Assembly (NCBI RefSeq): GCF_040676615.1
Contig: NZ_JBFAPI010000010.1
Span: 186,001 to 250,000 of the forward strand
Direction of reading: 5' to 3'
DNA from: Asanoa sp040676615
GTDB lineage: Bacteria; Actinomycetota; Actinomycetes; Mycobacteriales; Micromonosporaceae
DNA length: 64,000 bases
Below are positions 7,826-14,696 of this stretch, one piece after another. Every line of letters begins with the position of its first letter. Position 1 is the stretch's first letter. Under the pieces are notes generated by a model. It was not told where the DNA came from, ran no database searches, and saw only the letters and a list, made by a program, of their open reading frames with translations. A program made the translations under genes and the position numbers.

Positions 7826-8468
7826 GGGAGACCTGGTAGTGGCTGATCAGCCAACCGCGGTCGGTCCGTCGGGTGACGACGCTGAGGGAGACGGTCAGGG
7901 TCGGCCGGTCGGTGAAGGCGAAGTCGACGGCGAGGTAACCGAGGACCAGATCCTGGGCGAGACGGCGGGTCTCGCGAATCTCGTACGCCGCGGTCATGCC
8001 CATGGGTTGTCCGTCGTAGTAGACGGCGACGTCGTCGGGCCCGACGGTGTAGGGATGCAGGCCCTGGAAGATGGCGTCGTCGGTGAAGCAGGCCGCGACG
8101 CCGGGTGGGTCGTGGGCGTCGACGGCGGCTTTCCAGCGGTCGAGGACGCTGCGCAGGATCGCCTCCTCCGTGGCGCCCGGCCGCCCGGGGTCACTCGGGT
8201 GCGGCGTCAGTGGCGTCACCGTGTCGTTGCGCCAGACGCGCAACGGCATCGAGGCGAGGACGGTTTCGAGGTGGTCGGCGTCGTCGGCGCTGAAGAGCCC
8301 CCAGCTGCGCCACTCGCCGGGCCGCAACGGCGGTCGCCACAGCCGCACGAGGTTGCCCTGCGCGGTCAACACGGCCGAGCGCGCGGCTTCCCGGGCGCGC
8401 ATCTCGGCGACCGCGTCGTCCGAGGTGCCCGGCGGCACCGTCGTCACCATGTCCACAAGGAACTCCAC
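7818..8468 (-). CDS. Fusion of a muconolactone isomerase-like domain and a SnoaL/SgcJ-like domain
   Basis: The 216-residue product (GTG start) has two unrelated parts. Residues 1-93 follow the muconolactone delta-isomerase pattern: MEFLVDMVTTVPPG, then RAREAARSAVL, GNLVRLWRPP, a GLFSADDADHLETVLASMPL stretch and the closing VTPLTPHPSDP. Residues about 100-216 form a SnoaL-like cone domain of the SgcJ/EcaC type (EEAILRSVLDRWKAAVDAHDP, ACFTDDAIFQG, WLISHYQVSRL). Isomerases of the first family act late in the beta-ketoadipate pathway; SnoaL-like domains bind small hydrophobic ligands. No aromatic-degradation genes are nearby, so the substrate is unknown. The join is in one frame without sign of error. 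Confidence 0.8.
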   Translation of the reverse strand: MEFLVDMVTTVPPGTSDDAVAEMRAREAARSAVLTAQGNLVRLWRPPLRPGEWRSWGLFSADDADHLETVLASMPLRVWRNDTVTPLTPHPSDPGRPGATEEAILRSVLDRWKAAVDAHDPPGVAACFTDDAIFQGLHPYTVGPDDVAVYYDGQPMGMTAAYEIRETRRLAQDLVLGYLAVDFAFTDRPTLTVSLSVVTRRTDRGWLISHYQVSRL

Positions 8469-8538
8469 GGCTCTTCACCTTACGGAGGAAACGGGACTTT
8501 CCGCGCCTCAACGCCGTGGTGACCGTCAGGATGGAGCC

Positions 8539-8874
8539 ATGACGACGACGGAGTTCCTCGCCTCGACGACATTCGAGGTGCCCGGCTACCGGACCGAGCG
8601 CACGCTGGGTATCGCCTGGGGCATCATCGTCCGGAGCGTCGGCGTGGTCCGCGGCGTGACCGGCGGCCTGAAGGCGTTGCGGCAGGGCGAGGTCCCCGAA
8701 TACACGTCGGTGGTCGACGCGGCACGGCACACCGCCTTCGAACGGCTGATCGCCCACGCCCACGAACTGGGCGGCAACGCGGTGGTCGGCGTCAGGTTCG
8801 ATTCGTCCGACATCGGCAACGGCTTGTCCGAGATCGTGGCCTACGGCACGGCCGCGGTCGTCGTCGCCCCGTAA
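8539..8874 (+). CDS. YbjQ/UPF0145 family protein
   Basis: The ATG at 8539 follows GGATGGAG and opens a 111-residue protein. The pattern ARHTAFERLIAHAHELGGNAV followed by GVRFDSS and a C-terminal IVAYGTAAVV is diagnostic of the YbjQ family, small pentameric proteins of unclear role once described as possible heavy-metal binders. The segment before this (IIVRSVGVVRGVTGGLKALRQGE) is typical too. It is divergent from the isomerase-SnoaL gene and has no operon partner. Confidence 0.85.
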   Translation: MTTTEFLASTTFEVPGYRTERTLGIAWGIIVRSVGVVRGVTGGLKALRQGEVPEYTSVVDAARHTAFERLIAHAHELGGNAVVGVRFDSSDIGNGLSEIVAYGTAAVVVAP

Positions 8875-8949
8875 CCGTCGGCGTCGGGCCGATCTCGGGG
8901 CTCGCGACCGGCAGTGATCAAAAAGGCCTGCGCGTAGCAGCCGCCTGCG

Positions 8950-9330
8950 GCTGCGGGCCCGGCCTTGCCAACGATCTTTGGCGGCCGTGCCTTTGGGTGT
9001 TGGCCTTGGCGGTCTGGCCTGCGGTGTTGGGAGGGTTGGGTGCGCGGTCTGGGGCGTTGCTGCGCGGTTCGCGGCAGGTTGCGGCCGCGCTCCGCGGTAC
9101 TGGCCGGAGTTGGGTGTGCGGTTCGCGGGTGGGTGAGGTTTGGGTTCGCGCTCTGCGGGGTTGGGCGGGCTGTGCGCGCTCCGCGGTGTTCGCTGGGTTG
9201 GGTCCGCAGTCCGCGCCAGCCGCGATAGGCGAGCAGCACCTGCAGCAGCCGGGCCGCGGTGCCGGAAATGCCGGCGGGTGCGCGGTTGCCGGCGAACCAG
9301 GCGAAGGGCGGCGGTCACGGGCTCTGGGCG
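8950..9330. repeat. Strand-biased, degenerate-repeat intergenic tract
   Basis: Between the YbjQ gene and the first paralogous lipoprotein lies about 680 bases without a gene. About 380 bases are strikingly G/T-rich on the plus strand. They contain degenerate repeats built from GCGGTTCGCGG, GCGCTCCGCGGT and GGTTGGG. Reading frames here give only low-complexity peptides with no ribosome sites. The remaining bases (9331-9504) look like ordinary intergenic sequence. Confidence 0.5.
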
Positions 9331-9504
9331 CAGGTGCGGGTGTCAGACAGGTTTGAAAACTGGCCGGCAGAGTCAGCAGGCAGCATGAGGCCGGCCGGGG
9401 TCAGCCGGCGCCGGGATGCCGGCCAAGCGCGGTTCAGTCGCGATGCGCTGCCGGCGTTCGAGTTTGTGCCCTTCCGGTCTCCCCGCCCGCCTGGCGTTTT
9501 CATG

Positions 9505-9553
9505 ATCAGCTAGCATTTCGGCCGTTCATGTATCCCTATATTTAGGAGCGGGC
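9505..9553 (+). promoter_or_regulatory. Promoter/leader shared with the downstream paralogue
   Basis: ATCAGC-TAGCAT-TT here aligns with ATCAGT-TATGTT-TT upstream of the second lipoprotein gene. Both are followed, about 30 bases later, by an almost identical TATTTAGGAGCGG ribosome-site block directly before the ATG. The TAGCAT/TATGTT hexamers (9511-9516 here) fit a -10 element. Confidence 0.5.
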
Positions 9554-10057
9554 ATGCGGCGCGGTATCGCGACGTTGATCATGGTTTCGGTTGTCGCACT
9601 GGGCGCCGCGGCGTGCGGTTCGTCCGGCGACGACGCCGGTTCCGCGAGCGCCGCCGGTGGTGCGTCCGCGTCGGCGGCGGCCGGCGGGGCGTCGGACGCT
9701 ACCGCTACGGCCTGCAAGGAAGCTATCGCGGCCAGCGAGGCCGGTGCCAAGGACTTCGGCAGCGGCATCGACGAGATGCAGAAGATGGTGCTCAGCATCA
9801 CCGCGGACAGCGACGACGCGGAGCTCGAGGCCAAGGGCACCGAGCTGGAGAACAAGATGCGCGCCAGCTTGAAGACGTGGTCGGACAAGCTCACCGCCCT
9901 TGCCGGCCAGGACCTCGACGCCGACGTGAAGACCGCCCTCACCGACGCGGCCACCACGGTCACGAAGATCAACGACCCGAACGACGACTCCGACGCCGCA
10001 GCGGCCCGCACCGCCCTGACCGGCGTCGCAGACAAGATCAAAGCCGCCTGCGCGTAG
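9554..10057 (+). CDS. Helical lipoprotein, paralogue A
   Basis: A 167-residue protein beginning MRRGIATLIM with a signal peptide ending in AAAC (lipidated Cys21). An Ala/Ser/Gly-rich tether (22-48) leads to a helical domain. That domain has one cysteine near its start (TACKEAIAASEAGAKDF) and one at its very end (KAACA), which could form a disulfide. TWSDKLTALAGQDLDADVKTA and the later TKINDP motif are shared with the paralogue at 10995-11459. The ATG follows AGGAGCGGGC. Function unknown; probably a small envelope protein. Confidence 0.75.
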   Translation: MRRGIATLIMVSVVALGAAACGSSGDDAGSASAAGGASASAAAGGASDATATACKEAIAASEAGAKDFGSGIDEMQKMVLSITADSDDAELEAKGTELENKMRASLKTWSDKLTALAGQDLDADVKTALTDAATTVTKINDPNDDSDAAAARTALTGVADKIKAACA

Positions 10058-10067
10058 TTTCGCTCTT

Positions 10068-10106
10068 TCGCGGCCGTCCTGGAAACGGGGCGGCCGCGAG
10101 TCTTTT
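10068..10106 (+). terminator. Rho-independent terminator after lipoprotein A
   Basis: TCGCGGCCGTCC and GGGGCGGCCGCGA form a stem of about eleven pairs around a short loop. TCTTTT follows immediately. It lies eleven bases after the lipoprotein stop. Confidence 0.75.
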
Positions 10107-10179
10107 GCGGGGTCGGGCCTCACCGACGGCGGGCTGGCCTTCCGGCCGAGCGCACCACCGGCGTGCCGACTGGGCCTCA

Positions 10180-10600
10180 TGCTCAGCCGACGAGCCGACG
10201 AGCCGACGAGCCGACGAGCCGGCGCGCCGACGCGCCGACGCGCCGACGAGCCAAGCCGACGTGGCGACGTGGCGAGCGAGCCGATGTGCCGAGCGAGCCG
10301 ACCAGCCGAGCCGACGTGTCGAGCGAGCCGACGGGCCGAGCGAGCCGACGTGTCGGGCGAGCCGAGCCGACGTGCCGAGCGAGCCGACCAGCCTAGGACG
10401 TGGCGAGCGTGGCGACGTGTCGAGCGAGCCGACCAGGCGAGCCGACGTGTCGAGCGAGCCGACCAGCCTAGGACGTGGCGAGCGTGGCGATCTGTCGAGC
10501 GAGCCGACCAGCCGAGCCGACGTGTAGCGCGAGCCGACCAGGCGAGCCGACGTGTCGAGCGAGCCGACGAGCGAGCTAGCCGACGTGCCGACGCGGTGCA
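10180..10600. repeat. Minisatellite-like GAGCCGAC tract
   Basis: About 420 bases are built almost only from variants of GAGCCGAC, GACGTGTCGAGC and GACCAG. Within it a longer unit containing CAGCCTAGGACGTGGCGAGC recurs with a period of 75 bases (GCCTAGG at 10391 and again at 10466). There are no conserved-length spacers, so it is not a CRISPR array. Open frames through it encode only Arg/Ser/Ala-rich low-complexity peptides. Confidence 0.8.
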
Positions 10601-10944
10601 GCGAGGGCGATCGGGTCGGCCTTGGCGGACCCGGTTCGCCGCCCACCCCACATCTCGAGCCATCTGGGTCACGGTCAGTAGCTGGCGCGCAGGCGTCGGT
10701 TGCTGCGAGCTCACGCACCCCGGGATCGGCACGGAAAGCCCGCGCGGCCCAGGGACCGGCGCCGACCGGGCGTGCTCCCCAAGACCACCCGCCGCGCACG
10801 TTGATGAATTCGTGGCGACGCGGCGGTGACGGCCGGCTGGCCTGGCCAGCACGCCGGGCGGCATCGTCGCACATCACCCTACGCAGGTGGTTTGACCAGG
10901 TCAGGGTCGTGGCGTTCGCCACCTGAGCGGGTCGCCGATCTTCA
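10601..10944. other. Gene-free stretch between minisatellite and lipoprotein B
   Basis: No reading frame here has a plausible start and composition. The stretch holds no recognisable RNA gene or insertion-sequence end. It may be relic sequence. Confidence 0.4.
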
Positions 10945-10994
10945 AGATCAGTTATGTTTTGCCCGTTTGGCTGTCCCAGTATTTAGGAGCGGTT
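10945..10994 (+). promoter_or_regulatory. Promoter/leader of lipoprotein B, homologous to that of A
   Basis: ATCAGT followed by TATGTT (10953-10958) and then TATTTAGGAGCGG before the ATG matches the block at 9505-9553. The regulatory region was duplicated with the gene. Confidence 0.5.
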
Positions 10995-11459
10995 ATGCGG
11001 CGCGGTATCGCCACGGTGTTCGTTCTCGGGGTTGTCGGCCTCGGTGCCGTCGCCTGTGGGACGGGGGGCGAACCGGCCGGCTCTCTGCCCAGCAGTGACC
11101 CGCAGGGCATCGCGGGGGACGCCCAATCCGTCGCTACCGCCAACGCCTGCAAGGAAGCCATTGCTGACAGTGAGGCCCGGCAGCAGGAGCTTGCGGACTC
11201 CCTCGACAAGTTGGCCCGCGCCAACGGGGCCGACGAGGCCGCGCCCGTCGAGAAGGCCGTCGACGACACGATGCGTTGGTGGGCCTACCAACTGACGCTG
11301 CTCTCACGGCAGGACATCGACAGCATCGTCAAGACGACCCTGACCGATGCGGCCGGCACCATCTCCAAGCTCAACGATCCGAAGACCAAAACCACGCTGC
11401 GTCAGGCGATGCCCACCCTCGAGAGCATCCCGACCACGCTCAAGAACGTGTGCCTCTAG
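10995..11459 (+). CDS. Helical lipoprotein, paralogue B
   Basis: The ATG at 10995 follows AGGAGCGG; an upstream in-frame ATG is not needed. The 154-residue product starts MRRGIATVFV, has a lipobox ending AVAC (Cys21), and then a helical domain with ACKEAIADSEARQQELADSL. Further on, RQDIDSIVKTTLTDAAGTISK aligns with GQDLDADVKTALTDAATTVTK of paralogue A. The terminal CL cysteine matches the C-terminal cysteine of A. The last 35 bases lie in a 67-bp tandem duplication. Likely an envelope lipoprotein of unknown role. Confidence 0.75.
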   Translation: MRRGIATVFVLGVVGLGAVACGTGGEPAGSLPSSDPQGIAGDAQSVATANACKEAIADSEARQQELADSLDKLARANGADEAAPVEKAVDDTMRWWAYQLTLLSRQDIDSIVKTTLTDAAGTISKLNDPKTKTTLRQAMPTLESIPTTLKNVCL

Positions 11460-11560
11460 ACCCGAACGTCAGGGCCAGCCGCCCGAGATGGGCATCCCGA
11501 CCACGCTCAAGAACGTGTGCCTCTAGACCCGAACGTCAGGGCCAGCCGCCCGAGATGGGC
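11425..11560. repeat. 67-bp tandem duplication at a convergent gene junction
   Basis: The segment starting GCATCCCGACCACGCTCAAG at 11425 is repeated exactly 67 bases later, at 11492. The second copy ends at 11560. The first copy encodes the C-terminus and stop of lipoprotein B. The second copy encodes, on the other strand, the C-terminus and stop of the lipid kinase gene. The lack of differences points to a recent event. Confidence 0.95.
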
Positions 11561-12850
11561 CCAGTCCAACGCCGGGCGGGCGGCGCGCACTCCCGGGCGG
11601 TGGCGCGGCACGCGTACCCGCAGCGCGCCGGGCCGGATCTCGCACCGCAACGGCGTCGGCAGCAGCAGCGCCTCGCCGTCGACGCCGACCGGGACGGGCG
11701 ACCCGCCGGCCTCGATGACCGCCGACCGGGCGGCCAGCACCATGACCGACTCGGAGCGGCGCCCCCGCAGCATCCGGACAGCGTCAGCGGTCGAGTCGAC
11801 GGTCAGCGCGATCACGCCCAGCCGCCCGCGGTCCAACCGGGGGCGATGACCCAGACCCGCGAAATCATCCACAGTGTACGGGTTGTTGCTCACCAGAATC
11901 GCCTGCGGTGCGCGGCACACCGTCGCGCCGACCCGCAGGGACAGCGTCGGCCCGGTCTGCTGTGCGAGCAGGTCGGGCAGCAGTGCGAGCGCCGTGCGGG
12001 CCTTGTCCGCCCGGTAGGCGTCGCTCTGCACGATCGACGCGTACACCCCGAACGACGCGTTGTTGACAAATGTCCGGTCGCCGATCCGGCCCAGGTCGAC
12101 CCGCACCTCCACGCCGTCGGTGAGGGCGTCCAGGCAGCTGGCCGGGTCGTCGCGGTCCAGGCCGAGGTCGAGCGCGAAGTGGTTGCGGGTACCGGCCGAG
12201 ATGACCAGGAACGGCAGGTCGTGCTCGGCCGCCACGCCGGCGACGATGGCCTGCGTGCCGTCACCGCCCGCCACGCCGAGCAGGTCGGCGCCGCGACGGA
12301 CCGCGTCCTGCGCCAGGGCGGCCACGTCCGTTGTGCCGCTGGTGTCGAGCAGCGCGACCTCGGCGCCCAGCCGGCGGGCGCGGGCCACCAGGTCGAAGCG
12401 CCCGACCTTGCCGCCGCCCGAGCGCGGATTCATGATCAGGAAAGGGTGACCGGGCGGCGGGGTGACGGTCTCGCGCGGTGCGAGCGCCGCCTGGGTCAGG
12501 GCGCGGCGGCCGGCGGCGCCGGCGAGCACGAGCAGGCCGGCCGACACCGCGGCGACCCAGACCAGGTGGTGCAGCGCGAACACCAGCAGCACCGCCACCG
12601 GCGCGGCCAGCAACAGGACCGCGGCCAGCCAGCGGAGCAGGCCGGAGTGCGCCACGAACCACCAGATCGCGGCCGCGGTCGCGACCAGGCAGACGGCCGC
12701 GATCACCAGCATCGAGACGCTGCCCCGCAACCCCGCGACCAGCACCGGCACCACGAAGGCGGCGGCAACCGCGAGCAACGCCGCCCGGGCCAACCAGCGG
12801 TGCGCCAGCGACGACCCCGACCGAGCCGGGGCCGTCGACTGCGTGACCAT
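11507..12850 (-). CDS. Membrane-attached diacylglycerol kinase-like lipid kinase
   Basis: About 447 residues from the ATG at 12850; a TTG three codons earlier (12859) is also possible, but GGA sits at a better distance from the ATG. The N-terminal third has four to five hydrophobic segments (about 18-120). The catalytic domain of the DAGK/YegS family follows, with NPRSGGGK near 141, VAGGDGTQ near 194 (ATP site) and ISAGTRNHFALDLGLD. Such enzymes phosphorylate diacylglycerol or related lipids at the membrane. The end of the gene lies in the second copy of a 67-bp duplication; before duplication its 3' end would have overlapped that of lipoprotein B. Confidence 0.85.
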   Translation of the reverse strand: MVTQSTAPARSGSSLAHRWLARAALLAVAAAFVVPVLVAGLRGSVSMLVIAAVCLVATAAAIWWFVAHSGLLRWLAAVLLLAAPVAVLLVFALHHLVWVAAVSAGLLVLAGAAGRRALTQAALAPRETVTPPPGHPFLIMNPRSGGGKVGRFDLVARARRLGAEVALLDTSGTTDVAALAQDAVRRGADLLGVAGGDGTQAIVAGVAAEHDLPFLVISAGTRNHFALDLGLDRDDPASCLDALTDGVEVRVDLGRIGDRTFVNNASFGVYASIVQSDAYRADKARTALALLPDLLAQQTGPTLSLRVGATVCRAPQAILVSNNPYTVDDFAGLGHRPRLDRGRLGVIALTVDSTADAVRMLRGRRSESVMVLAARSAVIEAGGSPVPVGVDGEALLLPTPLRCEIRPGALRVRVPRHRPGVRAARPALDWAHLGRLALTFGSRGTRS

Positions 12851-12859
12851 ATCGTCCAA

Positions 12860-13398
12860 TTTTACGCCGACTCACCCGAAGCGGGGCACGCTTCCCTCAG
12901 CGCGGACACGCCTCATTGCGTGCCTCGGTGAGAGGCGGGGATGTACGAGCACGCGCTATCGGTCTGTCGGTTGCCGGCCTTGTCGAACGGAAATGTCCGT
13001 CCATCTCGGGCGGTCCGGCCTCGGCGTCGACTGCCGGTCGCCCTACCCGCGGCGTCGTCGACCACGAGCAGCGTCCAGGCGTCGTGGATGTGCGGCGGCA
13101 GGCGTGCGCCACCGCCTCGGCCGCGCCGCCGCTGGGCCACCACTCCGAGCGCCACGAAGCGATCGGCCAATGTGTCCGGCATGGCGTCACTCTCGGTGGT
13201 GACCGGTTGCAGCCGCTGTTAACGCTCACAAGGGGACCGCTATGCCGTGGGCACGCAGCGTCACGTTTCCCTCCGAAACGGCGCCCGAAAAGTATGCGCG
13301 ACGCGGCTTCCGGCGCGTTCTTCCGCCCTGGGGTGGGAGCGTGCCACCTGCGTCGTCCTTGTTACGAGACCGTGACCGCCGGATGACGGTAGGAGGGG
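12860..13398. other. Gene-poor region upstream of the arabinose locus
   Basis: About 540 bases with no intact gene. It contains a possible fragment of an AraC-type regulator (13045-13182, minus strand). No ribosome site, terminator or repeat stands out in the remainder. Long minus-strand frames here continue into the arabinose locus as shadows. Confidence 0.4.
13045..13182 (-). pseudogene. Possible fragment of an AraC-type regulator N-terminus
   Basis: The frame starting at 13182 contains RLPPHIHDAWTLLVVDDAAG at about residues 27-46. This resembles the cupin-type effector domain of AraC-family regulators, where a H-x-H-D-x-W-x-L-x-x-V-D-D pattern is common. What follows (RATGSRRRGRTARDG) is low-complexity and does not continue the family. 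No helix-turn-helix part is found. It is either a decayed gene end or coincidence. Confidence 0.3.
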
Positions 13399-13426
13399 TT
13401 GACGCTGTCGTTGTTAGCGCTAACAC
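13399..13426 (+). promoter_or_regulatory. Arabinose-locus promoter with LacI-type operator
   Basis: TTGACG (13399-13404) and TAACAC (13421-13426), 16 bases apart, look like -35 and -10 boxes. The perfect 14-bp palindrome TGTTAGCGCTAACA at 13412-13425, with the CG centre typical of LacI-family operators, covers the spacer and -10 box. Binding by the LacI-type protein encoded in the same locus would block transcription until sugar is present. Confidence 0.75.
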
Positions 13427-13487
13427 TGTGGCTCGTTGTGATCCGCGAAACGTTGATGGCATCAAACCCCCGGAGGGGAGACAGCTT

Positions 13488-14627
13488 GTGAACAGACGAC
13501 TTCTGGCCGCTCTGGGCGCCGCGGCGGTGGCGCTGAGCCTCGCGGCCTGCAGCGGTGAGGGCGCGGGCAGCGGCACCGACACCGCGTCGCAGGCCCCGGC
13601 CGACCTGACGATCGGCGTGTCCATGCCGACGCAGACCTCGGAGCGGTGGATCGCCGACGGCAAGTCGGTCAAGGAGAAGCTCGAGGCCAAGGGATACAAG
13701 GTCGACCTGCAATACGCGGGCGACGACATCCCGACCCAGTCGCAGCAGGTCGACCAGATGATCACCCAGGGCGCCGACGCCCTGATCATCGCGGCCATCG
13801 ACGGCACGGCCCTGAGTGGCCAGCTCCAGGCCGCCGCCGACAAGAAGATCCCGGTCATCTCCTACGACCGGCTGATCCGCGACAGCCCCAACGTCGACTT
13901 CTACGTCAGCTTCGACAACTACAAGGTCGGCGTCGCGCAGGCCACCGCGCTGCTGGTCGGCCTCGGGCTGCAGAACAAGGACGGTTCGAAGGGCAGCAAG
14001 ACCGGGCCGTTCAACGTGGAGTTGTTCGCCGGCTCGCTCGACGACAACAACACCCGGTTCTTCTTCAACGGCGCGATGGACACGCTCAAGCCGTTCATCG
14101 ACAGCAAGGCCATCGTGGTCAAGTCGAAGCAGACCGGCGTCGAGCAGATCGCGATTCTGCGCTGGCAGCAGGAGACCGCGCAGAAGCGGATGGAAGACCT
14201 GCTGACCTCCAGCTACAACGACGGCGCCAAGGTCGACGGCGTGCTCTCGCCCTACGACGGCATCTCCCGCGGCATCATCACCGCGCTGCAGAACGCCGGC
14301 TACGGCAACGCCGCGAAGCCGATGGCGGTCGTCACCGGCCAGGACGCGGAGATCGCGTCGGTCAAGCTGATCAACGACGGCGTGCAGAACTCGACCATCT
14401 TCAAGGACACCCGGCTGCTGGCCGACCAGGCCGCCATCGCCGCCGAGGCGTTCCTGAAGAAGCAGACGCCGGAGGCCAACGACACCAAGTCGTACAACAA
14501 CGGTGTGAAGGTCGTCCCTTCGTACCTGCTGCCGATCGAGACCGTCTACAAGGATGACATCCAGAAGGTCCTCATCGACTCGCAGTACTACACGGCCGAC
14601 GAGGTCAAGGCCGGCCAGGCCAAGTGA
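13488..14627 (+). CDS. Multiple-sugar/arabinose ABC transporter substrate-binding lipoprotein (ChvE type)
   Basis: The GTG at 13488 follows a strong GGAGGGGAG site. The 379-residue product has a lipoprotein signal (SLAAC, Cys21) and a periplasmic-binding-protein fold of the ribose/ChvE class. Landmarks are LTIGVSMPTQTSERW, GADALIIAAIDGTAL, KKIPVISYDRLI, and VTGQDAEIASVKLI. It should capture L-arabinose or related monosaccharides outside the cell for the ATPase and permease encoded next. A LacI-type operator precedes the gene. A strong hairpin follows it, which probably keeps the level of this protein above that of the other subunits. Confidence 0.92.
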   Translation: MNRRLLAALGAAAVALSLAACSGEGAGSGTDTASQAPADLTIGVSMPTQTSERWIADGKSVKEKLEAKGYKVDLQYAGDDIPTQSQQVDQMITQGADALIIAAIDGTALSGQLQAAADKKIPVISYDRLIRDSPNVDFYVSFDNYKVGVAQATALLVGLGLQNKDGSKGSKTGPFNVELFAGSLDDNNTRFFFNGAMDTLKPFIDSKAIVVKSKQTGVEQIAILRWQQETAQKRMEDLLTSSYNDGAKVDGVLSPYDGISRGIITALQNAGYGNAAKPMAVVTGQDAEIASVKLINDGVQNSTIFKDTRLLADQAAIAAEAFLKKQTPEANDTKSYNNGVKVVPSYLLPIETVYKDDIQKVLIDSQYYTADEVKAGQAK

Positions 14628-14632
14628 CCGAC

Positions 14633-14670
14633 CGGCAGGCCCGGTGACCATGCGGTCACCGGGCCTGCCG
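14633..14670 (+). terminator. Strong intercistronic hairpin after the binding-protein gene
   Basis: A 17-base perfect stem (core GGCAGGCCCGGTGACC with its complement) encloses the four-base loop ATGC. No T-run follows. Placed between the binding-protein and ATPase genes, it fits a partial terminator or mRNA-stabilising structure. Confidence 0.75.
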
Positions 14671-14696
14671 CCCGCACGCACGCAGAAGGAGGACGG

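Noticed and set aside
10180..10600. GAGCCGAC tract as a CRISPR array or as a coding gene
   Set aside because: There are no constant repeats with variable spacers, and frames through the tract are low-complexity without starts.
12897..13229. 110-codon minus-strand frame as a gene
   Set aside because: Composition is random, and it overlaps another frame holding a weak AraC-like fragment.
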